IMG/VR virus record: IMGVR_UViG_3300042308_001371
Location: 1-64,000 of that record
Length of the DNA stretch: 64,000 nucleotides
Strand: one strand, 5' to 3'
Origin: a virus
Below the pieces are notes generated by a model. The model searched no databases. It saw only the letters and a list, made by a program, of their open reading frames with translations, and was not told the DNA's origin. The translations under genes and the position numbers were made by a program. The number at the start of each line of letters is the position of its first letter. Within the stretch, counting starts at the first letter, position 1. Shown here piece by piece: positions 1 through 5,946 of the stretch.

Positions 1-17
1 GGCATGTCTCTTGCATC

Positions 18-86
18 TGCAAGGCCTGTGCCAAGCCAGTGCATGCAAGGCCGGTGCCAAGTGGCCCATGCAAGAACGATGCCAAG
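18..86. repeat. Three imperfect 18-bp direct repeats (iteron-like)
   Basis: Copies of TGCAAGGCCKGTGCCAAG lie at 18-35 and 44-61, and a diverged one (TGCAAGAACGATGCCAAG) at 69-86, giving a period of 25-26 bp. The block is far richer in G+C than the rest of the window and has no credible ORF. Regular spacing next to the end of an operon fits replication iterons, a packaging or terminus site, or foreign DNA. The sequence does not decide between these. Confidence 0.6.
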
Positions 87-112
87 CCACGGACGGCTGA
101 GCTGTGCGGCTA

Positions 113-134
113 GGGGGGGGGGGGGGTGAGGGGG
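113..134. other. G14 homopolymer followed by a G5 run
   Basis: There is an uninterrupted run of 14 G at 113-126, then TGA and a further run of five G at 130-134. Such a tract is unexpected in A+T-rich phage DNA. It could form a G-quadruplex, mark a genome end, or be a homopolymer error or join made during assembly. Its exact length should be treated with caution. Confidence 0.7.
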
Positions 135-198
135 ATAGGAGTGTGGAGTTGAAGGTGAATATGCTCCACAATATATTTCCCACTTTATAGTTAGACTG

Positions 199-399
199 TC
201 ACAATAATTCTTTGATCAACGCAGAGGTAGCTACTTGCACAAGCGTTGGTTGGCTGCTATGCTCATCCCACGTTACAATAGCTTTGAACCCTCTTGACAT
301 GTCCATGTCGTAACCACTAGGAAAAACGCTTCGCTCATGCCAGTCTTTTAATAGCTTAGCATATTCTTCTCCAGTTACCCATTTAATCTTATAATTCAT
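199..399 (-). CDS. Small hypothetical protein with C-terminal SALIKELL tag
   Basis: A 66-residue protein of unknown function and the last gene of the left minus-strand operon. Its start overlaps the stop of the preceding gene by ATGA and is served by an AGGAG lying inside that gene's last codons. It ends in SALIKELL, a member of the octapeptide pattern [ST]-x-L-x-x-[EQ]-L-x-COOH seen in 16 small proteins here. No gene follows it, so the tag cannot be explained as a ribosome-binding site for a neighbour. Confidence 0.7.
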   Translation of the reverse strand: MNYKIKWVTGEEYAKLLKDWHERSVFPSGYDMDMSRGFKAIVTWDEHSSQPTLVQVATSALIKELL

Positions 400-629
400 A
401 ATAACTCCTGCTCTAAGCTACTGAGTTCAGTAATAACCCAGCAATCTGGCACAAACCCAGATAGTCTATAACCGGGATGCCTTACAACTTCGTAAGATAC
501 TAATCCTCCAAACTCGGCATAGGTATTAACCTTACTAGAGATTCTTTTAACAATTATACTAGATTTAAAGCTTGCTGTGCTACCAGAATCAGTATACCAA
601 GTAGCGTTATACCAGACATCTATTTTCAT
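396..629 (-). CDS. Small hypothetical protein with C-terminal SSLEQELL tag
   Basis: 77 residues, rich in beta-forming residues and aromatics (an N-terminal VWYNATWY segment), with no recognised domain. It ends ELSSLEQELL. The codons for the last residues spell AGGAGTTATTATGA and so form a good ribosome-binding site for the next gene. It is coupled by 4-nt overlaps on both sides. It resembles its two upstream neighbours in length and in a short beta-rich body followed by the tag, so gene duplication with fast divergence is plausible. Confidence 0.75.
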   Translation of the reverse strand: MKIDVWYNATWYTDSGSTASFKSSIIVKRISSKVNTYAEFGGLVSYEVVRHPGYRLSGFVPDCWVITELSSLEQELL

Positions 630-871
630 AGTAGCTCAACTTCTAAACTGCTAAGTTCTTCTATTATTTCCCAATCATCTGGGTATAAGTGCATGAAATA
701 TGATTGGTTTAGTAGGTCGTCTCCCATTTTAATAATCTGGGCTTTATAGTAGTATTCGTTATGAGAGTATATCATAGGTTCTTGTATAACTTTAATAGTA
801 TAGATTATTTCATCCCATGGGTCGTATACGGAATTACCCAACTTATATAACTTACCAAGCTTTAGCGTCAC
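626..871 (-). CDS. Small hypothetical protein with C-terminal SSLEVELL tag
   Basis: 81 residues. The N-terminus LGKLYKLGNSVYDPWDEI resembles small beta-barrel 'L..G..Y' starts, and the protein ends IEELSSLEVELL. The start codon is GTG, overlapping the preceding stop. The ribosome-binding site inside that gene's last codons is weak. The downstream gene also has only a weak GAG in these tag codons, although the peptide is fully conserved. Function unknown. Confidence 0.72.
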   Translation of the reverse strand: MTLKLGKLYKLGNSVYDPWDEIIYTIKVIQEPMIYSHNEYYYKAQIIKMGDDLLNQSYFMHLYPDDWEIIEELSSLEVELL

Positions 872-1065
872 AGTAGTTCTTGCTCTAAACTGCTTAATTC
901 CATTACAAACTCACAGTATTGTTCAGATATGACCGTGGTAGTTATTTTAGAAATTTGTTTATCATAGATATATACTAAGAAAGCCGCAGGGCCATAGCGT
1001 TCATATGGCTTTACATAGTACTCTCCATGGTAGTGCCATACCTTATACCAGCGATTAAGCTTCAT
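868..1065 (-). CDS. Small hypothetical protein with C-terminal SSLEQELL tag
   Basis: 65 residues, starting MKLNRWYKVW and ending VMELSSLEQELL. The start is supported by AGGA 8 nt upstream (AGGAAATAGTATATG) in a true 26-nt gap after the preceding gene. It belongs to the tandem group of tagged proteins at 199-1065. No known domain is visible; the aromatic, beta-rich body suggests a small barrel. Confidence 0.74.
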   Translation of the reverse strand: MKLNRWYKVWHYHGEYYVKPYERYGPAAFLVYIYDKQISKITTTVISEQYCEFVMELSSLEQELL

Positions 1066-1091
1066 ATACTATTTCCTATCTACTTGAAATT

Positions 1092-1337
1092 TCAGAATAA
1101 CTCCCTTCCAAGTCCTGTATTCTTAAAGAAAAATACATGCTTCTCTGCTCTCTTAAACTCTTGAGTTTTAGCAACTTGCCTATAATCCCCATATAATCTC
1201 TGGGTAAGTATTCTTATGTTGGCATCTGCTGTAATTAAATAACTGGAATTATTAAGCATTAACTCAACACATCGTTGGAATAGGATTAAACTAGCCTCTT
1301 CTGTGGATATTGTATTCCAGTTATTGATTATACTCAA
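1092..1337 (-). CDS. Small hypothetical protein with C-terminal TGLGRELF tag
   Basis: 81 residues, probably starting at a TTG that overlaps the stop of the preceding 59-residue gene (TTGA), with AGAGAATTAGG just upstream. The body is mainly helical (TEEASLILFQRCVELMLNN). It ends NTGLGRELF, the SLG/GLG variant of the shared tag. The next gene starts 26 nt downstream with its own ribosome-binding site, so these codons are not needed for that role. Function unknown. Confidence 0.65.
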   Translation of the reverse strand: MSIINNWNTISTEEASLILFQRCVELMLNNSSYLITADANIRILTQRLYGDYRQVAKTQEFKRAEKHVFFFKNTGLGRELF

Positions 1338-1513
1338 CCTAATTCTCTGCCGAGAGAGCTTGAGTATAAGTTTTTTCTAATACCAGATACCTGCTCAAGT
1401 ACATCTATTATTTCTTGTGCCGACATTCCAACAACTTGCTCATCTAATTCTTCTGTGCATTCAGTATTATTAATAAGATAGTTAATTAATTTAATCTGTT
1501 TGTTATTATTCAT
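1334..1513 (-). CDS. 59-residue hypothetical protein with C-terminal SSLGRELG tag
   Basis: A short gene starting ATG at 1513, directly after the stop of the 1515-1871 gene, with AGGGAG upstream (AAGGGAGTAGTATG). The sequence begins MNNNKQIKLINYLINN, continues with an acidic helical middle (EELDEQVVG, SAQEIIDVLEQV) and ends YSSSLGRELG. It shares the exact-register C-terminal octapeptide with 15 other small proteins. No known domain. Confidence 0.65.
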   Translation of the reverse strand: MNNNKQIKLINYLINNTECTEELDEQVVGMSAQEIIDVLEQVSGIRKNLYSSSLGRELG

Positions 1514-1514
1514 A

Positions 1515-1871
1515 CTACTCCCTTATTGTTACTGTAAATCCAATAAGTTTTCCATCTTTTATTCTCTTTTTTATAATAAAAGCTCCACCTTGCATGTGGG
1601 TATTGATCAAAACTCCCCTACCCGGAAGATATGGGGCTACTTCTACGTTAGTTTCCCCATCCCCTACTAAGTCAAAGGTTCTATCTAAGGTATTGAAAGG
1701 ATTGAGGGGGTCTACTGGAGTGATGTCTTTAGTCTGTCCTGTAGAAATATCCAGTTCTAATACAGGAGTCTGTGCGAAGAATTGACAATCTCCAATAAAA
1801 AGTACTCCACTATGTATGTTTCCTTTAAGATCCTGCTTTTTTTTCCGTGTTCTTTTAAGTTTAACCGTCAC
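1515..1871 (-). CDS. Hypothetical protein, basic N-terminus
   Basis: 118 residues with a strongly basic start (KLKRTRKKKQ) and a beta-rich body containing a Gly/Pro-rich PYLPGRG. The start is GTG at 1871, well placed behind GAGAGG (7-nt spacing). It has no C-terminal tag (ends FTVTIRE), unlike its neighbours. Not recognised. It sits in the middle of the early-type operon, so an early host-interaction role is likely but unproven. Confidence 0.7.
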   Translation of the reverse strand: MTVKLKRTRKKKQDLKGNIHSGVLFIGDCQFFAQTPVLELDISTGQTKDITPVDPLNPFNTLDRTFDLVGDGETNVEVAPYLPGRGVLINTHMQGGAFIIKKRIKDGKLIGFTVTIRE

Positions 1872-1884
1872 TTGTAACCTCTCG

Positions 1885-2094
1885 TTATATTAATTCTTTA
1901 AGTAAGCTGGGAGGATCGTATATATCTGATGTGTGTATGATACAATATCCCTTTTTATGTAAATATTCAAAAACAAAATCCTCGTCAAAATCCTTTCCTG
2001 TATATATTACATAGCATTTAAAATGTTCTGACCATACAACTTGCCCATGTTTTAGGTCAAATAAGTTTAATTTTTTGCCTTTCTCCTCAAACAT
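1885..2094 (-). CDS. Small hypothetical protein with C-terminal PSLLKELI tag
   Basis: 69 residues. The middle LFDLKHGQVVWSEHFKCYVIYTG looks like a short beta-rich fold, and the protein ends DPPSLLKELI. The start overlaps the end of the preceding gene by 28 nt and has AAAGGTAG upstream. The next gene has its own GAGAGG outside this ORF, so the tag codons are not serving as a ribosome-binding site. Function unknown. Confidence 0.68.
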   Translation of the reverse strand: MFEEKGKKLNLFDLKHGQVVWSEHFKCYVIYTGKDFDEDFVFEYLHKKGYCIIHTSDIYDPPSLLKELI

Positions 2095-2369
2095 ACAATA
2101 CTACCTTTAATTTTGCTCTTATCGCTAGTAATTTCAATAGCATCTTCCATTGCTTTCTCAACTAACTTCTTACCTACGTGTTCTTTTAGAAAATCTTCAA
2201 AGTCAGAGCTTAAATATTTTTGATTTAGCACCGATTGTTCATATTCCAACTCAATAAACCAATCACTTATCCACTCTTCCAATGCTCTTTCACGCATTTC
2301 TGTACAGTTCCAATGTTTTTGATCGGTCATCCGTGCAATCCTGCGTAGTGCTTGTAGGGCATCTTTCAT
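2067..2369 (-). CDS. Hypothetical helical protein
   Basis: 100 residues, predicted largely helical, beginning MKDALQALRRIARMTDQKHWN and ending in a basic LRRKAKN. It starts immediately after the stop of the upstream gene; the GGAG inside that gene's LLELK codons is its ribosome-binding site. The length and charged helices resemble small phage regulatory or inhibitor proteins, but no family is recognised. Confidence 0.68.
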   Translation of the reverse strand: MKDALQALRRIARMTDQKHWNCTEMRERALEEWISDWFIELEYEQSVLNQKYLSSDFEDFLKEHVGKKLVEKAMEDAIEITSDKSKIKGSIVCLRRKAKN

Positions 2370-2597
2370 TTACTTAAGCTCCAAAAGAAGGGGGGTTTCT
2401 TTTTTCATATTTTCAATAAACTTAAGATAGTTCTGCTTAGTTTCAGGACTTACTAAGTAAACATAGCCCTTTTCTCCCCCATCAAATACCTCATCAGTCC
2501 ATAAATATGCAAGATTACAACACATATAGGGAGTTGCCTCTACGCTATAACCAGAGAAGTATAGTGTTAAAAACGTTTGTTCGTTAATCTTAATCAT
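2370..2597 (-). CDS. Small hypothetical protein with C-terminal TPLLLELK
   Basis: 75 residues from the ATG at 2597; a GTG three codons upstream is an alternative start. The ribosome-binding site is weak in both cases. The body is beta-rich (INEQTFLTLYFSGYSVEATPY). It ends ETPLLLELK, which fits the shared C-terminal pattern in register, and the GGAG in these codons feeds the next gene. It is preceded by a small region with a perfect -10 box and two direct repeats. Confidence 0.62.
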   Translation of the reverse strand: MIKINEQTFLTLYFSGYSVEATPYMCCNLAYLWTDEVFDGGEKGYVYLVSPETKQNYLKFIENMKKETPLLLELK

Positions 2598-2690
2598 ATG
2601 TGTCACTTTTTACCATTGTGAGTGTACTTTGATGTGTCACTGTGGCACAAACTTAGCTACACTTCATAAAATCATTCGTCACGTATTATA
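2598..2690 (-). promoter_or_regulatory. Candidate minus-strand promoter with 10-bp direct repeats
   Basis: On the minus strand a consensus TATAAT lies at 2690-2685, about 90 nt before the ATG at 2597. No good -35 box is seen 17 nt upstream. Downstream, AGTGACACAT occurs twice in direct orientation (minus-strand reading of 2641-2632 and 2607-2598). Paired repeats between a -10 box and a start codon look like an operator, but this is inference from pattern only. Confidence 0.35.
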
Positions 2691-2695
2691 ACTGG

Positions 2696-2911
2696 CTATT
2701 CTTCGTCTTTTAGGCCAAAACTTACTGGTCCAAAATTACTTAGATTATAGCTGGTTAATATAGCCTGTGCAAGTTGATTAGCATAGTGACGAATAATAGC
2801 CTCATCTCCTGAGAACTCCCATAATGCAAGCTCTAGAACTACTGTTCCGGGAGTTATCATTACTTTCTTTTGTTTCTTTAATGCTTTGCGTCTAACTTGT
2901 TGTTTTTTCAT
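2696..2911 (-). CDS. Hypothetical protein, basic N-terminus
   Basis: 71 residues; very basic first 20 residues (KKQQVRRKALKKQKK), then a predicted helical segment (ALWEFSGDEAIIRHYANQ). It is preceded by AAGGTAG close to the ATG. It is the first gene of the left minus-strand cluster and is divergent from the late region starting at ~3000. Function unknown. Confidence 0.68.
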   Translation of the reverse strand: MKKQQVRRKALKKQKKVMITPGTVVLELALWEFSGDEAIIRHYANQLAQAILTSYNLSNFGPVSFGLKDEE

Positions 2912-3000
2912 TCTACCTTCTAAGGGGGTTATACCACAAATAGGATAATTTGTATAGCTTTGTCTTTAGGTGCGCTTTTGATGCAGGATGCAGAAAAAAG

Positions 3001-3018
3001 CACCCTTATAGTATACGG
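3001..3018 (+). promoter_or_regulatory. CACCCTTATA element, copy 1
   Basis: AGCACCCTTATAGTATA stands 40 nt before the first plus-strand late gene, in the divergent gap between early and late regions. It is one of eight near-identical copies, all on the plus strand, each in a gap in front of late genes. It is the leftmost copy and probably drives genes 3058-5185. Confidence 0.6.
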
Positions 3019-3057
3019 GGAATTAGCATATGTCTTGCTTTATGCTATATTATAATT

Positions 3058-3312
3058 ATGAAAAAGAAAAGATGGTCTAGTCTAAAAGAAAAGCTATCTT
3101 GTAATAGTCCCAAAAGAACTCCCGGTGAAAATAAGTCGTGGGTAGTTAAGGGTTGTGAGGGTGGAGAGGAGAAGATCGTAAGATTTGGAGATCCTGAAAT
3201 GCCAGACAAGTCATATAACCCAGAACGTAGAAAAAATTTTCGCGCCCGCCATAAGTGTGATCAGAAAAACACTAAACTATCTGCTCGTTATTGGAGTTGT
3301 AAAAAGTGGTAA
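3058..3312 (+). CDS. DUF5872-like conserved phage/virus protein
   Basis: 84 residues from the ATG at 3058; longer in-frame extensions have no ribosome-binding site and run through the promoter element. The conserved core is KSWVVKGCEGGEEKIVRFGD, then NPERRKNFRARHKCD and a C-terminal ARYWSCKKW. This combination is typical of a short basic protein found in many phages and giant viruses (DUF5872-like). The retained Cys and His residues suggest metal binding or a compact fold. Its biochemical role is not known. It is the first gene of the late unit. Confidence 0.75.
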   Translation: MKKKRWSSLKEKLSCNSPKRTPGENKSWVVKGCEGGEEKIVRFGDPEMPDKSYNPERRKNFRARHKCDQKNTKLSARYWSCKKW

Positions 3313-3315
3313 TAA

Positions 3316-4773
3316 ATGGCTAAACCAATAGTAGGTATGGGTGATGATGAGCTTTTAGATTTAATATCTAAAGCAAAGTCCAATGATGATATTCAAAAAA
3401 TACTACTAAATTCCGGTAGGGATCTATCTGATGCACAGGCTTTGAACTCTGATGTGCTAGGTTCTTTAATAGAAAAAAGATTTGGAACAGAAGAAGTAAG
3501 GTCTTCTGCGGCACTTAATGATTACCTAACCAAAATAAAACAATCAGATTATCCTGCATTAGATGAGACCCGAAGACTGCTATATCCAGACGCTAAAGAT
3601 GTCTCAGCTACTTATGGAAAGGGTTATTTTGGAGACGGTACGTTTTATGGAAACCCTACTTTGGAAACTCCTATTAGATTAGGAGGTACTCCTATAACTA
3701 ACGATGATTATACAGATGCTAGAGCAAAAAGAGTTCTTGGACATGAACTATCGCATGCAAATGACTTATTAGCTATTCACTTAAAACGACTTCAAAAAGC
3801 AGATCCCGAGCAATATAAAAAATTAACTGAACGTATTGGAAATATTAGTAGAGGTGGAGAAGCTTTCTTGCAGCATTCTGAAAATATAGCAAATAGATAC
3901 CCAACCGCTGCTGCTAATATGCTTACTCCAGAAAAAGCTGATATTTTAGAATCGATAATTAGAGATCAGTCTCCATCTGTATCTAGGGAAAAACATCTCC
4001 AATTAATTAATAATTATAAAAAAGCATTGACGCAAGAAACGCCCGATTCTCCTGATAAAGCTTTAATGGAAAGGTATATGGGAGTAGATCGCAAGAAAAT
4101 ACCTGATGTTCCGGGAGAAGCTGTACAATTCACTCCAGATAGGGAGTATGTGACTAAGGCCTTGGAGTCTGAATTTGATCCAATAAAAGCAGAGTCTATT
4201 AGGTCTCAAGGTCACCATGCTACTAGACCAGACATAGCGGATGACGTAGGTCATTATGAAGGCAGAAATATTAAAAGGCTCTCTAAAGGGGATGGCTTGT
4301 TAGGAGTAACTGGTCCATTAGGAGCTGCTGTAGAATCAGTAAAAGATCTATATAAAGAAGCTCCTATAGAAGAAAGTTCTAAGCTAGGTAGGCTACATGG
4401 AATTTCCACAGTAGCTGCTAAAGCTTTAGGTCCATTAGCAATTGCTTCTGGAGTTATACCAGTGGCGGCTGACATAAAAGAGGGAAAACCTAATACGGCT
4501 TTAGCTAGAGCTGTTTCTTATGCTGCTCCAATGGGTGCAGAAGATTTAACTGATAAACTTATGCAAACTGCTGATATTAGTGATACTTCCCCGGAATTAC
4601 AAGATCCTGAATATAGAAAGCTTCTAATGCGGATTGGTCAAAAGAGAGTAGAGCGAGGAGGTTCTCCAGTTATTAAAAGTTTCTCCGGAAGAGAAGTAGA
4701 TACATCTAAGACAGAAGATAGTGATTTTTTAAATAGAATTAAGGCACTGCAAGATTTGAAAACACAAGGATAG
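3316..4773 (+). CDS. Putative virion protein with HExxH metalloprotease-like motif
   Basis: 485 residues, starting three bases after the previous gene. A zincin signature HELSH occurs at residues 143-147 in the context VLGHELSHANDLL. The flanking regions are helical and charged. The second half has an Ala/Gly-rich hydrophobic stretch (residues ~360-395). Position at the head of the late region, and a mix of hydrophilic and membrane-active-looking segments, suggest a virion or ejected protein; a peptidoglycan or capsid-processing protease is possible. No third zinc ligand can be assigned with confidence. Confidence 0.7.
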   Translation: MAKPIVGMGDDELLDLISKAKSNDDIQKILLNSGRDLSDAQALNSDVLGSLIEKRFGTEEVRSSAALNDYLTKIKQSDYPALDETRRLLYPDAKDVSATYGKGYFGDGTFYGNPTLETPIRLGGTPITNDDYTDARAKRVLGHELSHANDLLAIHLKRLQKADPEQYKKLTERIGNISRGGEAFLQHSENIANRYPTAAANMLTPEKADILESIIRDQSPSVSREKHLQLINNYKKALTQETPDSPDKALMERYMGVDRKKIPDVPGEAVQFTPDREYVTKALESEFDPIKAESIRSQGHHATRPDIADDVGHYEGRNIKRLSKGDGLLGVTGPLGAAVESVKDLYKEAPIEESSKLGRLHGISTVAAKALGPLAIASGVIPVAADIKEGKPNTALARAVSYAAPMGAEDLTDKLMQTADISDTSPELQDPEYRKLLMRIGQKRVERGGSPVIKSFSGREVDTSKTEDSDFLNRIKALQDLKTQG

Positions 4774-4774
4774 A

Positions 4775-5185
4775 ATGGATTATAAAGATTGGTTAGCTTA
4801 TAAATCTAAACTCGAAGGCAAGGATCTTTCTGCTGATGAAAAAGATTATGACTTACAGAGTTATTTTAATAATCTAAAGTATAATGATAAGGATTATAAA
4901 CCTAAGCAGGGAATTCATTTAGAGGATACTTATAAAAAGCCAAATCATCCTACGTTTTCTTCTGACTCTATGTATCATATACCCGGTATTCAAGAGGGTG
5001 GGGATTGGTCTTCTAATAGTCAGGATAAATGGTCTTTTAAACCTTCAGAATTAAATTTAAGAAATAAACCTGCTGAACAAATGCAGCAATACTTTTCCGA
5101 ATCAGATCCTAATGCTAATTTAGACTTATCTGAAAAGTCAAATATGGTTAGACGTTCTGCGTTAGATTCAATCCTTAAGAAATAA
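4775..5185 (+). CDS. Conserved podovirus structural-type protein
   Basis: 136 residues, starting one base after the preceding stop. Contains YDLQSYFNNLKYN, then HLEDTYKKPNHPTFS and a GGDWSSNSQDKWSFKPS segment, followed by QMQQYFSESDPNANL. The 'DTYKKPNHPTFS...Y' pattern recurs in short proteins or C-terminal tails encoded near terminase and portal genes of podoviruses. It is probably a minor virion or ejection component; function not established. Confidence 0.7.
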   Translation: MDYKDWLAYKSKLEGKDLSADEKDYDLQSYFNNLKYNDKDYKPKQGIHLEDTYKKPNHPTFSSDSMYHIPGIQEGGDWSSNSQDKWSFKPSELNLRNKPAEQMQQYFSESDPNANLDLSEKSNMVRRSALDSILKK

Positions 5186-5203
5186 CACCCTTATATACTA
5201 ATA
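5186..5203 (+). promoter_or_regulatory. CACCCTTATA element, copy 2
   Basis: AACACCCTTATATACTAATAG begins one base after the stop of the 4775-5185 gene and lies 52 nt before the next start codon. It is the second of eight copies and would serve the membrane protein, small terminase and terminase genes. Confidence 0.6.
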
Positions 5204-5255
5204 GACTGTCACATAGATACCAATAGGCTCTAAGTGCTTTACTTATAAGGACATT

Positions 5256-5594
5256 ATGAAAAAATACCTAGATGCATTTCCTGCAGTCTTATTACTCGCG
5301 TTTTTTATTTATATTGCTATTAATCCCATCAGTGCTGGTCCAATTGTTGGCTTTGTGGCATCCTCTGTATTATTTGCTTATCAGCAATACTTATTTAGAA
5401 CTGAGCAACCAGATATTCTTGGAGAGCTTGAACTGCTTCGTAAAGAAACTGATGAGCGAGTTATGAAAATTCAGACTAAGGCTGAAATTGAATTAACACA
5501 GCTTAGAGATGATGTTGCTAAATTTAGTTTAAACATGGCAAGAGTTCCGGGTACACTTGACCGTCCAAAAGATAGACCTAAAGTTCAATTCTAA
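5256..5594 (+). CDS. Small membrane protein with C-terminal coiled coil
   Basis: 112 residues with AAGGACATT before the ATG. Two hydrophobic segments (about residues 8-26 and 28-46) are followed by a charged helical region (LGELELLRKETDERVMKIQTK) and a proline/basic tail. Topology suits a holin-like or inner-membrane phage protein encoded beside terminase genes. No family is recognised, so the holin idea is only one option. Confidence 0.65.
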   Translation: MKKYLDAFPAVLLLAFFIYIAINPISAGPIVGFVASSVLFAYQQYLFRTEQPDILGELELLRKETDERVMKIQTKAEIELTQLRDDVAKFSLNMARVPGTLDRPKDRPKVQF

Positions 5595-5601
5595 GGATAG
5601 T

Positions 5602-5946
5602 ATGAGCGTATACCACCAACTTGATAATCTTGAAATTGAAAAGCTTAGAAAAAAAGTAGCTGAACTTGAGCTAGAACTATCTAAAGCTCATTCATTACTA
5701 CAGGACAATGATTTATTTGAAGATTTACCTACAATTTCTGATGAAGAAGTAATTTGTGTCAGTGAAATTCATAAGTTAAGAATCGCGTCAGATAATGGAA
5801 TTCTCACTTTAGAGGATGTTAAAGTATTAGATCTACTTGTTAAAAATCTTCTTGCAATTAGAGGAAAGCCAATAGAGGAAAAGAAAGAGAAGAAGAAGGG
5901 TGCTAAATCTGTTGCCGAGCTTCTCAGCATTGTTGATAGAAGATGA
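5602..5946 (+). CDS. terS: Probable terminase small subunit
   Basis: 114 residues from the ATG at 5602, preceded by AAGGATAG; an upstream in-frame start at 5557 lies inside the previous gene. The N-terminal coiled coil (LEIEKLRKKVAELELELSKAH) is followed by an acidic stretch, a helical LRIASDNGILTLEDVKVLDLL and a lysine-rich tail. It overlaps the terminase large subunit by ATGA. Gene position, length and oligomerising coiled coil support a small terminase, which recognises DNA for packaging. The identification is contextual. Confidence 0.6.
   Translation: MSVYHQLDNLEIEKLRKKVAELELELSKAHSLLQDNDLFEDLPTISDEEVICVSEIHKLRIASDNGILTLEDVKVLDLLVKNLLAIRGKPIEEKKEKKKGAKSVAELLSIVDRR

Noticed and set aside
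192-203. 12-mer TAGACTGTCACA at 192 and again at 5202
   Set aside because: Many identical 12-mer pairs are expected by chance in 64 kb; contexts differ and no further copies were seen.
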